64,000 nt of DNA from Embiotoca jacksoni (GCA_022577435.1 JAKOON010000005.1:8391224-8455223), one strand, 5' to 3'. Positions 11,261 to 24,036 are shown, counted from the stretch's first letter. Program-made: numbers and translations. Notes: generated from the letters alone by a model not told the origin.

Positions 11261-11706
11261 CTTTTCTATCACTTTTTGGCCGCCACGCCACGGGCACACC
11301 AATCTACAAAAACAAATTATTTTGATAACTTTTAATTCCAAACATGTTAAGAGTGCACAGGCTAAATTTTTCAAGTCGGTCCGACAAAATCTGTTGGAGG
11401 AGTTCATTAAATTACAACACGTGTGAATTGCCAAAAATGGCAACTAAATTCAAAATGGCGGACTTCCTGTTGAGTTGACATAATGGTGCAATGTAACTTT
11501 TTTGTTCATCTTGGTCTGATACACAGGTCCTCCGAATGTCGTGCATGCAGGTAAATGTAGCCGCCGGGGCATCTGTGTAGGGCCAAAATGTGATAATTGG
11601 TCAAATATGGGGATAAGGACATTGACTTTTGAACACACAACCAATAAAGAATGACAAAGAATGAGAGAGAATTTCACACTGTCTTTCCTGTATACACAAA
11701 TACGGG

Positions 11707-11708
<2 letters not shown>

Positions 11709-11794
<86 letters not shown>

Positions 11795-11800
11795 TGTTTG
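11709..11800 (+). repeat. (TG)n microsatellite
   Basis: About 80 bp of TG with a single TT interruption at 11760, ending in TTTGTGTTTGTG. Confidence 0.97.
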
Positions 11801-13045
11801 TGAGTGATTAGAAAATTACCGAAATTGTTGGACAAGCATTTTATTTCCAACATCTTCAAGGTTTTTTTTTTTTAGAACATTTACTGTAAGTCGCCCACTT
11901 CAATTAAACATGACTGATGCCTTTAAGTGATGTGACCTTCCCTTGATCACCACCAGAACTTAGGTCGAACTTTACCTGCTTACCCCCAGTTATTATGAGT
12001 TTACAAAAAAAAACATGACCTGCTTTAAAAGTTTAATACTTTCTCTTAAGCACAACAATTTTGTTTTCCGGCTTTTCATTACAAACTCACACAACTTGTT
12101 GCATTCACTGACTGACCTTTCAGTCTCATTTCTCCATGAAGAGGAAATGTGGCCTTTTTTTAATCAAACAGGTGCTCTGATGTGCGGTGGGATCACAGTA
12201 TGGCATCGTATCAAGGCTGCATATAGATGACAGACTTGCTGTGTGAACTTACAAAGGTAGGAATCAAAGACAGAGTCAGAGACGTGAGATGAGAGGCTGC
12301 CGACCTTCATCCAGTCACTCAGAAAACATGCTGTAAAAACATTTTTGTGCATTTCTGAAAAATGTTAAACAATGTAGTTTTTATAATGAAGCGTTTAGAT
12401 GAGTTTATCTCACAGAAAAATTTGCTTCCTTATTGGAGCCACAAGTGACTGATGCACAATTCAGCCACCAGAACATGAGTGCAGAGTGATGCCTTCATAG
12501 CAGAGGTTGTTGCCTGGATACCAATAGCAGGTTAAATTATCTCTGTGGACAATGATTAATGAAGTGTCAGTGCTGTAGTTTTCCCTGCTCATGCATGCAG
12601 GTCAGAGGAATCTCGACCCTGTCTTTATAAAAGCCATATTTGTGAACAGTAATTTCACTTGTGGAGAGAAATGAGGTGTTTCTCTCAATATGTTCCTCTA
12701 AGTGGATGTTTCAGTATCTAACAGAAGCGACTGTCACCGTCTTAGTTATTTGTTCTGCGCTATGGCGTCGGGACTTCTCGTCTGTGTTGGGAAGTCAAAC
12801 CAGGGAACACTAAACATTTCTTTAAAAAATGTAGAGTTTAATTGTGAGACAGTTATTAGTGTCTGAGTAATTGTCATAGTAGTTATTAGGGGTGACAAAG
12901 TCCTCAAAACCTGACTTTACCACAAAAGGATAGTGGTTTGATGTTTTAACATTTTGCCATTATAACTGTTGGACTCAGTTTTTTGAACTTTTGACCTACG
13001 CTGACTGAAAAATGTCCCTCAAAGTTCACTATTGACTCGCAGTTT

Positions 13046-13215
13046 GATAATAATAATAATAATAATGATAATAATAAACTTCATTTGTATAGCACCTTTC
13101 ATACAAGAAATGCAGCTTAAAGTGCTTTACATGCAGTGTTTCACATAAAAACAGATATAAAGGAACATTTAAAAATATAGAAAATAAATTAGATAAAACA
13201 GATAAAAAGCACAAG
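13046..13215 (+). repeat. Dispersed repeat tail with (AAT)n
   Basis: (AAT)n followed by TTTGTATAGCACCTTTCATA, AGCTTAAAGTGCTTTACAT and an A-rich stretch. The same ordered words occur at 19745-19800, so this is an interspersed family, probably a retroposon 3' end. Teleost genomes contain many such ends. Confidence 0.6.
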
Positions 13216-14726
13216 AAACAGATAAAATGCATAAAAATGAATAAAAGTAGACTTGATTTGGGTCATTCTCTAGGATTCAATGTATGATATTAAGTAGCAG
13301 AAACAGCAGTTTTAGCAGTTGTACGTCTTGTGCACTTTTCCAGAACTTTACTTCACACAGTCTATAATTTTACCCAGTAATCAATCAAAAGAAAGTGCAA
13401 TAAACTGAGAGACATCATAGTTTGTATGCTCAGCACTACAAATTGACATTAGTATAAATGCTCATGTAGATGACCCTCCTCATGTTTGGAGGACTAAAGC
13501 ACAACCTATGACCAAACCTCATTAAACTGTTGCTTTATGGTGAGACGTGAGGTCAAGAAGACACACTCCCCCATGAAGCCTGTTATTGTTTTGGGGTGCT
13601 GATATTTATGGCGTAGAAAAGCATTTTGAATGTCATTATTCATGCGTCTTTGGCTTTTTAAACAATCTGCTGTTGTCATCGCTTGTAAAACATGACCCAT
13701 TGGCCCATGATGTCAGTGGATCAACGGGGTGCCAGTCTGACCCACTTAATGACTCAGAATTAAAGGAGTTGAGAATATGTAATGGTAAATTATAAACTCA
13801 ACAACTCCATGTTGTTGGCCTCATGTGACTGACAAGATATACCCCAGAGAACAATTTGATGCTCAATCATAGTGAGTTTCTGTGTGGTTATGAGTTTTTA
13901 TTGCAAGTAAAATACATAAAATATAAATATAATTTCCCATATTTAAAAATGTCCTTTCATTAGGTAGTGACGGTCTTTGACAAAGTGAAAAAACCAAGAA
14001 CCCTAATTTCTCTGTTTTAGTTGTTTGTGGTGAGGAAGGCAGTGGTTTTTCCTCTGTGAAAGTCATACAAGGATTATGTTTTAGCAAATGACGAGTTTCC
14101 TCACAAAGTCCAGCTGACCATCATCAGATCAACACTCATGATACAAGAAGCAGGAGCAAAACTACTGCTTCCTCTGCTTATTTGTGTTTCTAACAGAGAC
14201 ATTTGAAAGACACCACAGATGATGTTTTAATAACCTGAACCACTCGCAAAAAGTTCGTTTTTTTTATATGTGATGTTCTTTTGAAGAAATATATAATTAT
14301 TTAACCCAGGTGCGTGGATGGTCACTGAATATGTTCCAACGCCTCCAAAAACAACACAAATGTGTGCGTAACCTCAAAAACAACGGAGACTTTTCCTTTT
14401 CCTGTTGGCAGACCTTGATCGTAACTTTGCAGGAGGGAGGTGTTGTTTACCACAAAGTGAGGAAGGCAATAATAGAGACAAATGGTGAGGACAGGCCCCC
14501 ACTGTTGAGTATCTGACCAGCACTGGGCTTAACTCTCTGATTGCATAGATGGGAACAGAATCTGGACACGCATGAATCTCACACATTCGCAGTTCCACAT
14601 CTCTGCTGGTGGTTTGTGGCTGATGGGATGTTATTCCCTCATTTCAACACAAGAAAATGCACTACATGTAAGTTTGGTATTTCATTCAACAAAGCACAAC
14701 AGCAACAACAACAACAATCCCCCCCA

Positions 14727-14727
<1 letters not shown>

Positions 14728-14770
<43 letters not shown>
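14728..14770 (+). repeat. (CA)n microsatellite
   Basis: About 43 bp of CA after a C-rich run and an (AAC)n stretch. Confidence 0.96.
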
Positions 14771-14773
<3 letters not shown>

Positions 14774-14918
14774 CCTGGTTTTCACAAAATACTGGTCAGA
14801 GATTTTAAGTACGCTGGCGACACCTGCTGGTCAGAGATTAAAAAAACAAGCTACCCATAAACCTCATTTATAATTTCTGTAAAATTAGCACCAGTTACAC
14901 AATCGAAATGTATATAAA

Positions 14919-15037
14919 GACTAGAATTAGCTGCCTCCCGGTTGTGTTCCTCCACCAACCAGTCCAGTTGCAGTTTAGATCCATATAGTCCAGACTCATA
15001 TGTGACTTTAGGGAATCCTTGTATGTGTTCACATGAT
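14919..15037. repeat. Dispersed repeat copy upstream of the coiled-coil ORF
   Basis: Shares TCCACCAACCAGTC(C/A)AG and TTGCAGTTTA, with the flanking words TAGAATTA, GCTGCCT/TTGCCTG and CAGACTCA/CGACTCA, with 16862-16980 in the same orientation, 1948 bp apart. The core is 26 of 27 identical and the flanks are weaker. Family not identified. Confidence 0.7.
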
Positions 15038-15601
15038 TGGCCAATAAAGCTGACTGACAGTAGTAAATACTTTAAATGTAGATATTCCTCTAGCATCTCA
15101 ATAGACAGAAACTCTTAATTTCTTAGCAAGGCTTTCATTCTGAAACATTGGTAGACGATGTCTGCACAGACCGCTTACCCCGAAATCAATGTTGCTGCTT
15201 GCTGCCCTACAGTGCATAGACCTGTAGGGTACGAGTCTAGCTTCTCCTTTGGAGAGAGGAGGGTTAATTTTGTCACTCCCCACTCCCTCCTGCGTTGCTC
15301 GCAACTGAGATGTCTTCTTGTGTGCACCAAGACCACAGAGACGGTGCTAGGTAGTGCAGTGATTTTGCCATTGAGGCCAAATGAATTACTACAACCTCCA
15401 GTCTGAGTTCACTCCCCTGCCATGTGCCATGTCCTTGTGACGCAGTTGTTTTTTCCCCCAATACACAAGTCTGAGCATAACTCACTGCATTGAACTATAT
15501 ACACTACGTGGCTCTGATTATGCTCAGGGGTTGAAAACATATTTTCTCCATACACGGTAATTGGAAAAGGAGTGGCTGTTGTCGGGGTGCTACCTACCTC
15601 C

Positions 15602-16384
15602 ATGCCGAAACTGCAGTTTGCCCCAGCTAAAGAAGAGTCGATTCTCAAACGGCTGCATACAAACACAACAATGAACACCACTGCTGGGTTTAATAAGAAG
15701 CAACAGGGTTTACTTCAGACCTCCGGGGTAGCGTTTCACCAGAAATTGCGAGACAAGTACAAAAAGATTACTGGACTTGAGGGAAAAAAGGCTGCCTTAG
15801 TAAACAAGGTTGAGCTTCAAATTCAAAAAGAGGTGGCAAAGCGAGAGACAACTGACCTGGATGTGGAGATCTTAAAAAAGGGGAGGATGCATACAGATGC
15901 CTCCCTAAAAATTCAACAACTGCAAGAAGCTGTTAGAGCAGAAGAGGAAAAGACAAAGGAGGCTGAGGTCCGCCTTGGCCAGCAGATGGAGGAAACCTCC
16001 AAAGTTAAGGCGGCTCTGGCCGTAGCTCAAGAACAGCTAGAGGACCAAAGACATCAGTGGAAGGAGGACAGGTCCTGTCTCTGGGCTGAGCGCTTATTGA
16101 TAGCTTCCAGCATGAGGATGGCAATCGACAAAGCACAGGAAACCCAAGAGAGAGAAAGAGCCCATTGGCACGAGGAAAAGTCCAGCCTCCTTGAAACTAT
16201 AAGCAACATGAAGGAGGCCCTCGAGGAGAAGAAGAAGGAGACTGAGAAATCCAACACTAAGTTGATGGACAGACTCGAGAACTTGGAAAAGCAGCTGGAA
16301 GAAGAGCAAAAGAAAACAAAAAAGAAATCTGGATGGAAGAAATTCCGTCAACTCTTCAAAAGAAATGAAGGGAACCGACCTTAA
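15602..16384 (+). CDS. Single-exon coiled-coil protein, unassigned (possible retrogene)
   Basis: A 260-codon intronless frame from ATG 15602 to TAA 16382-16384. The frame stays open upstream to about 15518 but offers no earlier ATG. Residues 1-60 are a non-repetitive head (MPKLQFAPAKEESILKRLHT). From about 100 to 245 the protein is Glu/Lys/Gln-rich with heptad-like Leu/Ala spacing (IQQLQEAVRAEEEKTKEAEV, KLMDRLENLEKQLEEEQKK), a strong coiled-coil signature, with a Trp-containing break (HQWKEDRSCLWAERLL) near 151-166. It ends in a basic tail, KKKSGWKKFRQLFKRNEG. The length far exceeds chance in this AT-rich DNA. An A-rich stretch with AATAAA follows at 16504-16545. I recognise no family; function is unknown. 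It could be a retrocopy of a spliced gene, a lineage-specific gene, or part of a mobile element. Confidence 0.55.
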   Translation: MPKLQFAPAKEESILKRLHTNTTMNTTAGFNKKQQGLLQTSGVAFHQKLRDKYKKITGLEGKKAALVNKVELQIQKEVAKRETTDLDVEILKKGRMHTDASLKIQQLQEAVRAEEEKTKEAEVRLGQQMEETSKVKAALAVAQEQLEDQRHQWKEDRSCLWAERLLIASSMRMAIDKAQETQERERAHWHEEKSSLLETISNMKEALEEKKKETEKSNTKLMDRLENLEKQLEEEQKKTKKKSGWKKFRQLFKRNEGNRP

Positions 16385-16545
16385 TCTCAACCCTGGCCTC
16401 TGCTTCACCTACAATCGCACCCAATTGTCTTGTTTTCTTAAATGCCCCGGTCCCCCTCCATTTTGTTTGTTTGTGTTGTTTTGTCCGACACCCCACCCAA
16501 CCCCAAAAATAAAATAATAACAAATATAAAAACAAATAACATTTA
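16385..16545 (+). other. A-rich 3' end behind the coiled-coil ORF
   Basis: After the stop codon, C-rich then A-rich sequence leads to AATAAA at about 16507-16512, inside a 40-bp run that is mostly A (16504-16545). It could be a polyadenylation signal, or the remnant of a reverse-transcribed poly(A) tail with later substitutions. Confidence 0.4.
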
Positions 16546-16861
16546 AATAATGTTCTTTATGTTTTCCTGTGACAATATTCAGTATAATATTAAAAACAAT
16601 AGGACAGAGTCTGTGTTAAAAAAAAGATTTAGAGACTGTTTAGGCGTCTTAATGCTTTTTTGTTGTTGTTTTCCGTCTATTGTTGTGATTACACAGGTCC
16701 CATACAGCTAAAATGTCTTTACTAAAACACTAGTGAACATTTGTTACAGTTTTGAGTCAGATGATTATTGTTTTTGTTATTTTGCCAATAATCCAGCTCT
16801 CTCCACTACAGTTTTTATTTTTCATTTGCAGAGACTTGAACTTGCATTGAAGCCCAAGAGT

Positions 16862-16980
16862 TAGTAAAAGTAGAATTATCAGCTCATGGTTGCCTGCTTC
16901 CACCAACCAGTCAAGTTGCAGTTTACATTCATATCTGTCCCGACTCAATACAGTCTGAGTGAGAGGCATGGTATGTGTGT
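16862..16980. repeat. Dispersed repeat copy downstream of the coiled-coil ORF
   Basis: Direct-orientation partner of 14919-15037 (core TCCACCAACCAGTCAAG then TTGCAGTTTA, 16899-16925). The two copies bracket the coiled-coil ORF. Confidence 0.7.
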
Positions 16981-18200
<1,220 letters not shown>

Positions 18201-18204
18201 CCCA

Positions 18205-18480
18205 ACCAAAGTGCACTACATGGCCCAAGGTATGTGGACAGCCATACTTACATGAGATGAACAACTTTAAATCCATGAGCTGTGCAGCCTTCGCTCTTCT
18301 AAGAAAGCTTTCCCCAATACTTTGGAATTTGGCAGCATTAGTGAGGTCGACCACTGATACTAAAAGATAAAACGAGGCCAGTTAATTAATCTCAGAAGGG
18401 TTTAACAGGGTGGAGGTGACGGCTCTGGGCAGACTGGTCATAATCTTCTACATAAGATTGGAGAAACAAAAACCACAGTT
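18205..18480 (-). mobile_element. Decayed Tc1/mariner-like fragment
   Basis: GTGCACTACATGGCCCAAGG and TATGTGGACA resemble the familiar Tc1/mariner-end wording of fish genomes (CACTATATGGCCAAAAGTATGTGGACA). Further on, GTGCAGCC(T)TCGCTCTTCT, AGAAAGCTTTCC, GCATTAGTGAGGTCG.CCACTGAT and GGTGGAGGTGACGGCTCTGG look like the antisense of the transposase 3' coding part. Large internal parts are missing and no frame is intact. Confidence 0.5.
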
Positions 18481-19605
18481 GTAAAAAGTAGGAAAAATAT
18501 ATTGACATACGTGGTTCCCAAAGGAATAGTTATAATGACTTTGGTGATGAGGGACTTTTCATCTTGTGACACCAATAGATCAAAAGGTCTCAAATTAGAG
18601 ACTAAATTCCTGCCTCAAGTGTACTTTGATTTAGATAGCAAACGGCTTAATTGCTAACATCAACTGGAAGTTTTACATATAGTCACTTTTATCCCTTCAC
18701 CAGATTACAAATGACATCTCCTGTGAAACATGAGTTGATCACAACAGATTTATCAGTTTACTGGATTTATTTAGTATTAAAAAGACAAGAGCCCCTCTCA
18801 GTGTTCTGGTAAATATTTACCGCATGATTTATCCAGTCGAAGGTGGAATATATCATCTCCTGCATCCTGGCTCTTTGTGTGTAATTAGGTCAGTAGACCT
18901 CTTTGCTGGCAAACTCATGAATTATTGATTGGATATAGCCTGCCAATTTTGCAACTCCTCTTTTATCAGACTTCTTTCATTTTCACTGGGGACACTCTGT
19001 ATAATGAGTGAGCTCACAGTTTTAATGGGTGTGAAAGTTTCTAAAGATTGAAGATGATGTCACTGAGCGTTCTTGAATATAAACTAGGAACTCTAAGGCT
19101 GTCTTATATCTCTGTTATATGTCTGTTTAAACATCACTCAGACTCTTTCTCTGTGGTTTTCGGTGCTCATTTCCATGGTTGAAATTCTAAGAATTCATTT
19201 AGATGGATGGGGGACTTTGAGAGACCTGCCACCTGTGTCAAATTACCTCCAGATTATTTTCACTGGCAACATCTTGTTCCAAAGCAGGAAGTAGTTAAAT
19301 ATCATATCTGAGTGAAAAAGCAGCAATGAGTCTTTTTTTTAATGTTTGGATGGGTGCACTGAACCAACAGCGACTTTGGGCCAGATTTTATATCGTGTTG
19401 CATTGTCACCACATTCAGTCATGAATAATCACCGTCCCATCAATGTGAAAGTTTATATTTTGCATCTCATAAATTTTATCAAGCAAAATGTCCAAAAAGT
19501 AAGAGTAGGAGAATGTCTGATTGAAAAATCAACTAAATGTGAATTACCATTTTACATATAATCATCATATGAAGATTAATTTATTTCACATGACATTAGA
19601 TGCGA
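18481..19605. other. Intergenic DNA
   Basis: AT-rich, no supportable exon, RNA gene or repeat was recognised. Confidence 0.55.
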
Positions 19606-19609
19606 TTTT

Positions 19610-19684
19610 ATGGATGGATGGATGGATGGATGGATGGATAGATGGATGGATGGATGGATGGATGGATGGATGGATAGATGGATG
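19610..19684 (+). repeat. (ATGG)n microsatellite
   Basis: About 18 tandem ATGG units with two ATAG variants. Confidence 0.97.
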
Positions 19685-19737
19685 TGTTCATACAGTCCAT
19701 TTACCCAAATTAATTTAGGTTTAATTCAACTCAACTC

Positions 19738-20110
19738 AACTCAGATGTATTTATATAGCACCTTTCATACAACAATTCATCCCAAAGTGCTTCACGGAGG
19801 AAGATAAAATAAACTTAATTCACAAAAAAAAACAAGAGAAAAAGTAGAACAAAGATGAAACAATAAAACATAATTAAAATCCAAACAATGAATAAAAGAG
19901 TAAAAATAATAGTTTTTTTCACAGCACTCTGAGTGCTCACAAAACTCTGAGTTTTTGTGGAGATTCTGGGTATAACCAGGAGGGCATCAGTGGAGGATCT
20001 GAAGGATCTGCTGGGCACATATCTTAAAAGCAAGTCTGTGAGGTCCATGCAGTGATTTAAAAACGAGCAAAAGAATCTTAAAAACAATTAAGTGACAGGC
20101 AACCAGTCTA
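19738..20110 (-). repeat. Dispersed repeat, retroposon-like
   Basis: Begins with AATTCAACTCAACTCAACTC and TATTTATATAGCACCTTTCA, then AAAGTGCTTCAC. About 150 bp of A-rich DNA follow, then a conserved-looking block (GGCATCAGTGGAGGATCTGA, TCTGTGAGG, CAGTGATTTAAAAACGAGCA, AGAATCTTAAAAACAATT, GGCAACCAGTCTAATGAC). This ordered set recurs in teleost genomes and resembles the block at 22625-23240. No intact coding frame; strand and class are uncertain. Confidence 0.55.
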
Positions 20111-20254
20111 ATGACATTTAATCAAATTACTTTGTAGTATCATTGGATTATACGGGTTTAGGAATGGTACAAGAGGCTGTAGGTTTGGGACAATTAAAAA
20201 GGTTAATATGGACACGTGTGAACCGAGACTTAAAGCAAATAAGTATGTCTTTTC

Positions 20255-20605
20255 TTGGGCAGCACAGTGGTGCAATGCTTAGCATGGTTGCCTCACAACA
20301 GAAAGGTTCTAGGTTCAAATCTGGGCCTGTGGCTTTCTGTGTGGACTTAGCATTTTCTCCCTGTGCCTGCATGGGTTCTCTCCAGATACTCCAGCTTCCC
20401 CTCACCATCCAAAAACATGCACCTCAGGTTAATTGGTGGTTCTACAAATTGCCCTTAGGTGTGAATGCTCTTTGTTTCTGTGTGGCCCTGTGATGGACCT
20501 GTCCAGGGTGTAACCCTGCCTTCACCCAAAGTGAGCTGGGATAGGCTCCAGCCCCCCCCCTCCCCCCTCCCCCCGTGACCCTGTTCAGGATAAAGCAGAT
20601 AATGA
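20255..20605 (+). repeat. SINE-like element with tRNA-type head, nearly full length
   Basis: Head GGGCAGCACAGTGGTGCAAT, TTAGCATGGTTGCCTCAC and B-box-like GGTTCAAATCTGG. The body reads CTTTCTGTGTGGA, CATGGGTTCTCTCCAGATAC, TCCAAAAACATGCA, TTAATTGGTGGTTCTA, AATTGCCCTTAGGTGTGAAT, CCTGTGATGGACCTGTCCAG, GAGCTGGGATAGGCTCCAGC, then C-rich and GACCCTGTTCAGGATAAAGC. This is one of the most widespread non-coding elements of teleost genomes. Fragments lie at 11058 and 53835. Confidence 0.85.
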
Positions 20606-21960
20606 AAGTATGTCTCACGGAACTGGAGACGATAAGTGACTATGATACTAAACTTTTGCACTTTTATTCTGCCTGAAGGCTTGTTGACAGAAGCAGACTT
20701 TGTCCAAATGGCAATGGCAATTTGTTTCCAGTGAACCTTATGACTCACCAGGTGAGTCTGAGCCAGTATCCAACAGTCTTTCTACCATTACACGGAGAGT
20801 GTTTTTTTAAGCCATTCAAAGATATGATCTTAAACTTCACCCTCCAACGCTGCAGCTCCACAAACAGAAAGAAGCCTTTGAGTCAAACTTGTGGGTTGGC
20901 TGGTCTGCAGAATGTGGTATTGAAAAACAAATAATTTTCTAGGGTTTATTTCTCCAAAATACAGCTCTAATGTCCAGACACACATCCTAGTGGGTTGGCT
21001 TCACGCGCAGCCAACCAGATTTCCTCTGACTCTAAGGCCAGAGAAAACTGCAGTAAGAATATTAAACAATAATAATACCAACGTAACACCAGACAAGTGA
21101 CACGTGATATTGAATAAATGTGTCCAGATGTGTCGTATATATTTACTTTATTACAGAACTCAACTTTTTACTGCAGTTTGACAGCAGTCACTTATTTTGA
21201 AACTTTAGTGAATTCGCTTTGAGGAAATGAGTCACAATCAAAACATATTTATTGGAGGGCATATCTGAATTTCACTTGGAGTTTTTGCCATTTATACTTG
21301 TCTTTTCTTTTGTGTGCTTTTTTCCACTAATTTATTTGACTTTAATTGGCAATAATTTACATCCATGTTCTATTTGTTTTCATTGGAAACTGCTCTTTTA
21401 CTGCAAATTATTATCATTATTATGACTAAGGTCACATTTCATTTACTGTACAAATTCCTTGTTTTCTTTTGTCTCCATTGCAGTCTTGGCTGTCCAGTCT
21501 TCCACACGGACAGAGAAGTTTTTATCAGGTTGTTTTTAGGGGTAGCAATGTTGCATCAATACAGATGGCATGAATCAATATTTCATAATATAAATAAATG
21601 AATTTGTCAGGGTTATGCAAAATTCATGTCAGGTTTTTATGACAGTTGGTCAAGTCTGCCTGCTTAACAATTTCATTATGCTGCAATAAAAATGACTGAA
21701 GTCAGAAGAAAAGACTTGATTTTATTAAATACAAGACATATTGACAAAGTTTTCCTTTGGGGACATAATTTGCAGTTGAACAAGGTAATAAATCAAAATG
21801 TATGTAATTGCAATTACTCAGCATTTAGTTAAATGTTTTAAATTGTAATGATATCATATTGTGATCGCACTGTATCGTGGGGCTTCTGGTGGTTCCCACA
21901 CCCAGTACTGCAGTACAGTGAGCATGCCAAAGTCAGCTGATGGACACTCACAATGTCTTC
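20606..21960. other. Intergenic DNA
   Basis: No gene recognised. It contains a small perfect 8-bp-stem hairpin at 20993-21016 (GGTTGGCT/AGCCAACC). The rest is ordinary AT-rich DNA. Confidence 0.55.
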
Positions 21961-21961
21961 C

Positions 21962-22054
21962 TGTGTGTGTGTGAGTGTGTCTGTTTGCGCGAGTGTGTCT
22001 GTGTGTGTGAGTGTGTCTGTGTGCGTGTGAGTGTGTCTGTGTGTGTGAGTGTGT

Positions 22055-22107
<53 letters not shown>

Positions 22108-22124
22108 TGTGTCTGTGTGCGTGT
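21962..22124 (+). repeat. Compound (GT)n microsatellite
   Basis: About 160 bp of GT mixed with GAGT, CTGT and GCGT variants around a pure core at about 22060-22104. The flanking interruptions suggest an old, imperfectly expanded locus. Confidence 0.96.
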
Positions 22125-22624
22125 GATAAAGGGAGAGAACGTGATGCAGACAAGAAGGACATAAAGTCAGAGTTTATGGGAGTGTGAACTACTTTCATTT
22201 TATCTTACAGTATTCTTCTTTATGAGGACAAGCATGTTGCTGCACAAGAAAATGGAAATCATTTTAGATGTATATGTTTTTTGCGGTGTTGGTGGGGTAA
22301 CGTGATTATGGTTTATAGACCAGACAGATTACTGTAATTACTGTATATCCGGCTTGTGCTCCGAGTTAACCTCCTTCTTTTTTGGTGGCTCTCTTTAACA
22401 GCTCCAAAAAAGGAGAATTGAGAATTGTTTATAAAGCTGCTTTTCAACTAATGACCTGTTTCAACAATCCGCTCCAAATATTACGTCTGTCTGGGATCTG
22501 ACTCCAGCTGAGAAACACAACTAAATACTATGTATTCATTATATATTTGTGATTTATCAATTGACTAAATTCAGCAGTTATGCTTTCCTCTCTGAGGTCC
22601 AACTGACCCTATAAATGATTAAAA

Positions 22625-23240
22625 TCATCGAACGGTAAAATAAATTATATTGCACTGTATCCTGCACCAGGAAACCCAAACTGCTGCACAGAAATACAAT
22701 GAAACAGAATAAGTAAGAGCATAAGGAGTAAGAACCAGAAAATTAATAGGAGGATTAAAGTCTAAAAAGAACAACAAAAAAAAACATAAAAACATTGAAA
22801 ACCAAGCAGACATTGGCAAATAAAGAAGACAATTAAATAAAAGAAACTGTTGAAGGTTAAGTCTTTAGTTTAGCTTTTGAAACTGCTCAGAAAAATGCTG
22901 AATAACATTAATTAAAAGCAACTGCAGAGAAATAAATCTTTACCTTAGATTTGAAAACACTGAGACTGAATTCCAGTTTTTGGTTCTCTGACTCTTGTTC
23001 CGGTGTTGGACAGTATTGTGGCTAAAAGATGCTTTGAAAATGTTTGTTTTAGTCCTGGGAACAGCTAATAGTCCCGAGCCAGCAGGTCTTCAGGGTTCAT
23101 ACTGGACTAGTAGATTATTTGGACCTATAGCCATTCAGTGATTTATGGACAGGTAAATTGATCCTTTAATGAACTGGTAGCCAATAAAGAGATCTGATAA
23201 CTGGAGTTATGTGCCAAGGGATACCAACCAAGGGATGACT
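22625..23240 (-). repeat. Dispersed repeat, retroposon-like, degraded
   Basis: Words such as GGCTAAAAGATGCTTTGAAA, CATTCAGTGATTTATGGACA and GAACTGGTAGCCAATAAAGA follow an A-rich stretch. The order resembles the block at 19738-20110 and similar blocks common in fish genomes. No coding frame survives. Confidence 0.45.
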
Positions 23241-23960
23241 CAAAAAGAAGAAATGAACATGGTTATAGAATGACATTAGAAAGAAAAAAAAGCCCAGATT
23301 TAAGTCTCATTTCAACCTTTTACCCTCCCCTGCAGAATGGGCGAGAAAACCCTCAAACATCTCACAAATGAAGGACTTCTGCATGGAGGAGTGGTCAGAG
23401 ACTGGAGGACAATTATGCAAAATGTTCCCAAAAAGGAAGCAACACTAGCTTCTGATGCCAAGAGTGTATTACTTACTTTTCCCACTGAAAACTATTTGGC
23501 CTACTTAGTCCTTTATCTGTTGACATTGACTCAAAGAGGGTCAAAATGTTTGCTTGTCCAACAGTTTCAGAAGTATATGTTACGGGTCCCCGGGATGAAG
23601 TCCATATGTTTAATATGGACATACAGTCCATACGTTTAAATTACATTAATTATCACTTAAATTCCTAAACTCATGTTCTACATATCAAGTCTCTAAAAAT
23701 AAACAATGACACATTACCATAAATGTGGTCACATTTTTGGGTGTGCCACTTGTTTTTTCACATGATTGTAAATCTTGAAATCAAGACCTTAAGAAAAAAC
23801 TAAAATGGAAACAACCTAACTGGTTTTGCATCATTCAAATTTAGCATTTTTTTTGTGGGACACACAAATACAAAGAGCACAACCAGGCCACACTGAAAGC
23901 AAGGCTTAGATTGCTGCATGATTACCATGTTGGTGTTTTAGATTAGGTGTGGGTGGGCAT
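23241..23960. other. Intergenic DNA
   Basis: No conserved exon. The 100-codon open stretch at 23337-23639 carries no recognisable domain and I do not support it as a gene. Confidence 0.5.
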
Positions 23961-23971
23961 ATATGTATGTA

Positions 23972-24032
<61 letters not shown>
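23961..24032 (+). repeat. (TATG)n(TG)n microsatellite
   Basis: ATGT repeats then TG for about 55 bp, just upstream of the ppm1h promoter region. Confidence 0.97.

Positions 24033-24036
<4 letters not shown>

Larger units (their letters stand above)
10893..11620 (+). repeat. Dispersed teleost repeat, unit B, interrupted
   Basis: Second head (AAACTGCAAGCAGTGATATG at about 10894) joined directly to the end of unit A. The body resumes near 11280 with the same words as unit A (CACGCCACGGGCACACC, ATTTTGATAACTTTTAAT, GGTCCGACAAAATCTG, AAAATGGCGGACTTCCTG) and fades after about 11600. Between the head and the resumed body lie a tRNA-like SINE fragment (about 11058-11120) and a foldback sequence (11144-11260). 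Confidence 0.7.
11801..14860. other. Intergenic DNA
   Basis: No gene supported. It contains a dispersed-repeat tail (13046-13215) and a CA microsatellite (14728-14770). The remainder is AT-rich with short, unconvincing open frames. Confidence 0.55.

Noticed and set aside
15572..15601. Upstream start for the coiled-coil ORF at 15572
   Set aside because: The codon there is GTG, not ATG; the first in-frame ATG is 15602.
20255..20330. tRNA gene at the SINE-like head (also at 11058 and 56560)
   Set aside because: A- and B-box-like words are present but there is no clover-leaf or acceptor stem; the flanking body identifies a retroposon.
20993..21016. Perfect 8-bp hairpin GGTTGGCT/AGCCAACC
   Set aside because: Too short and isolated to separate from chance; no following T run or gene context.
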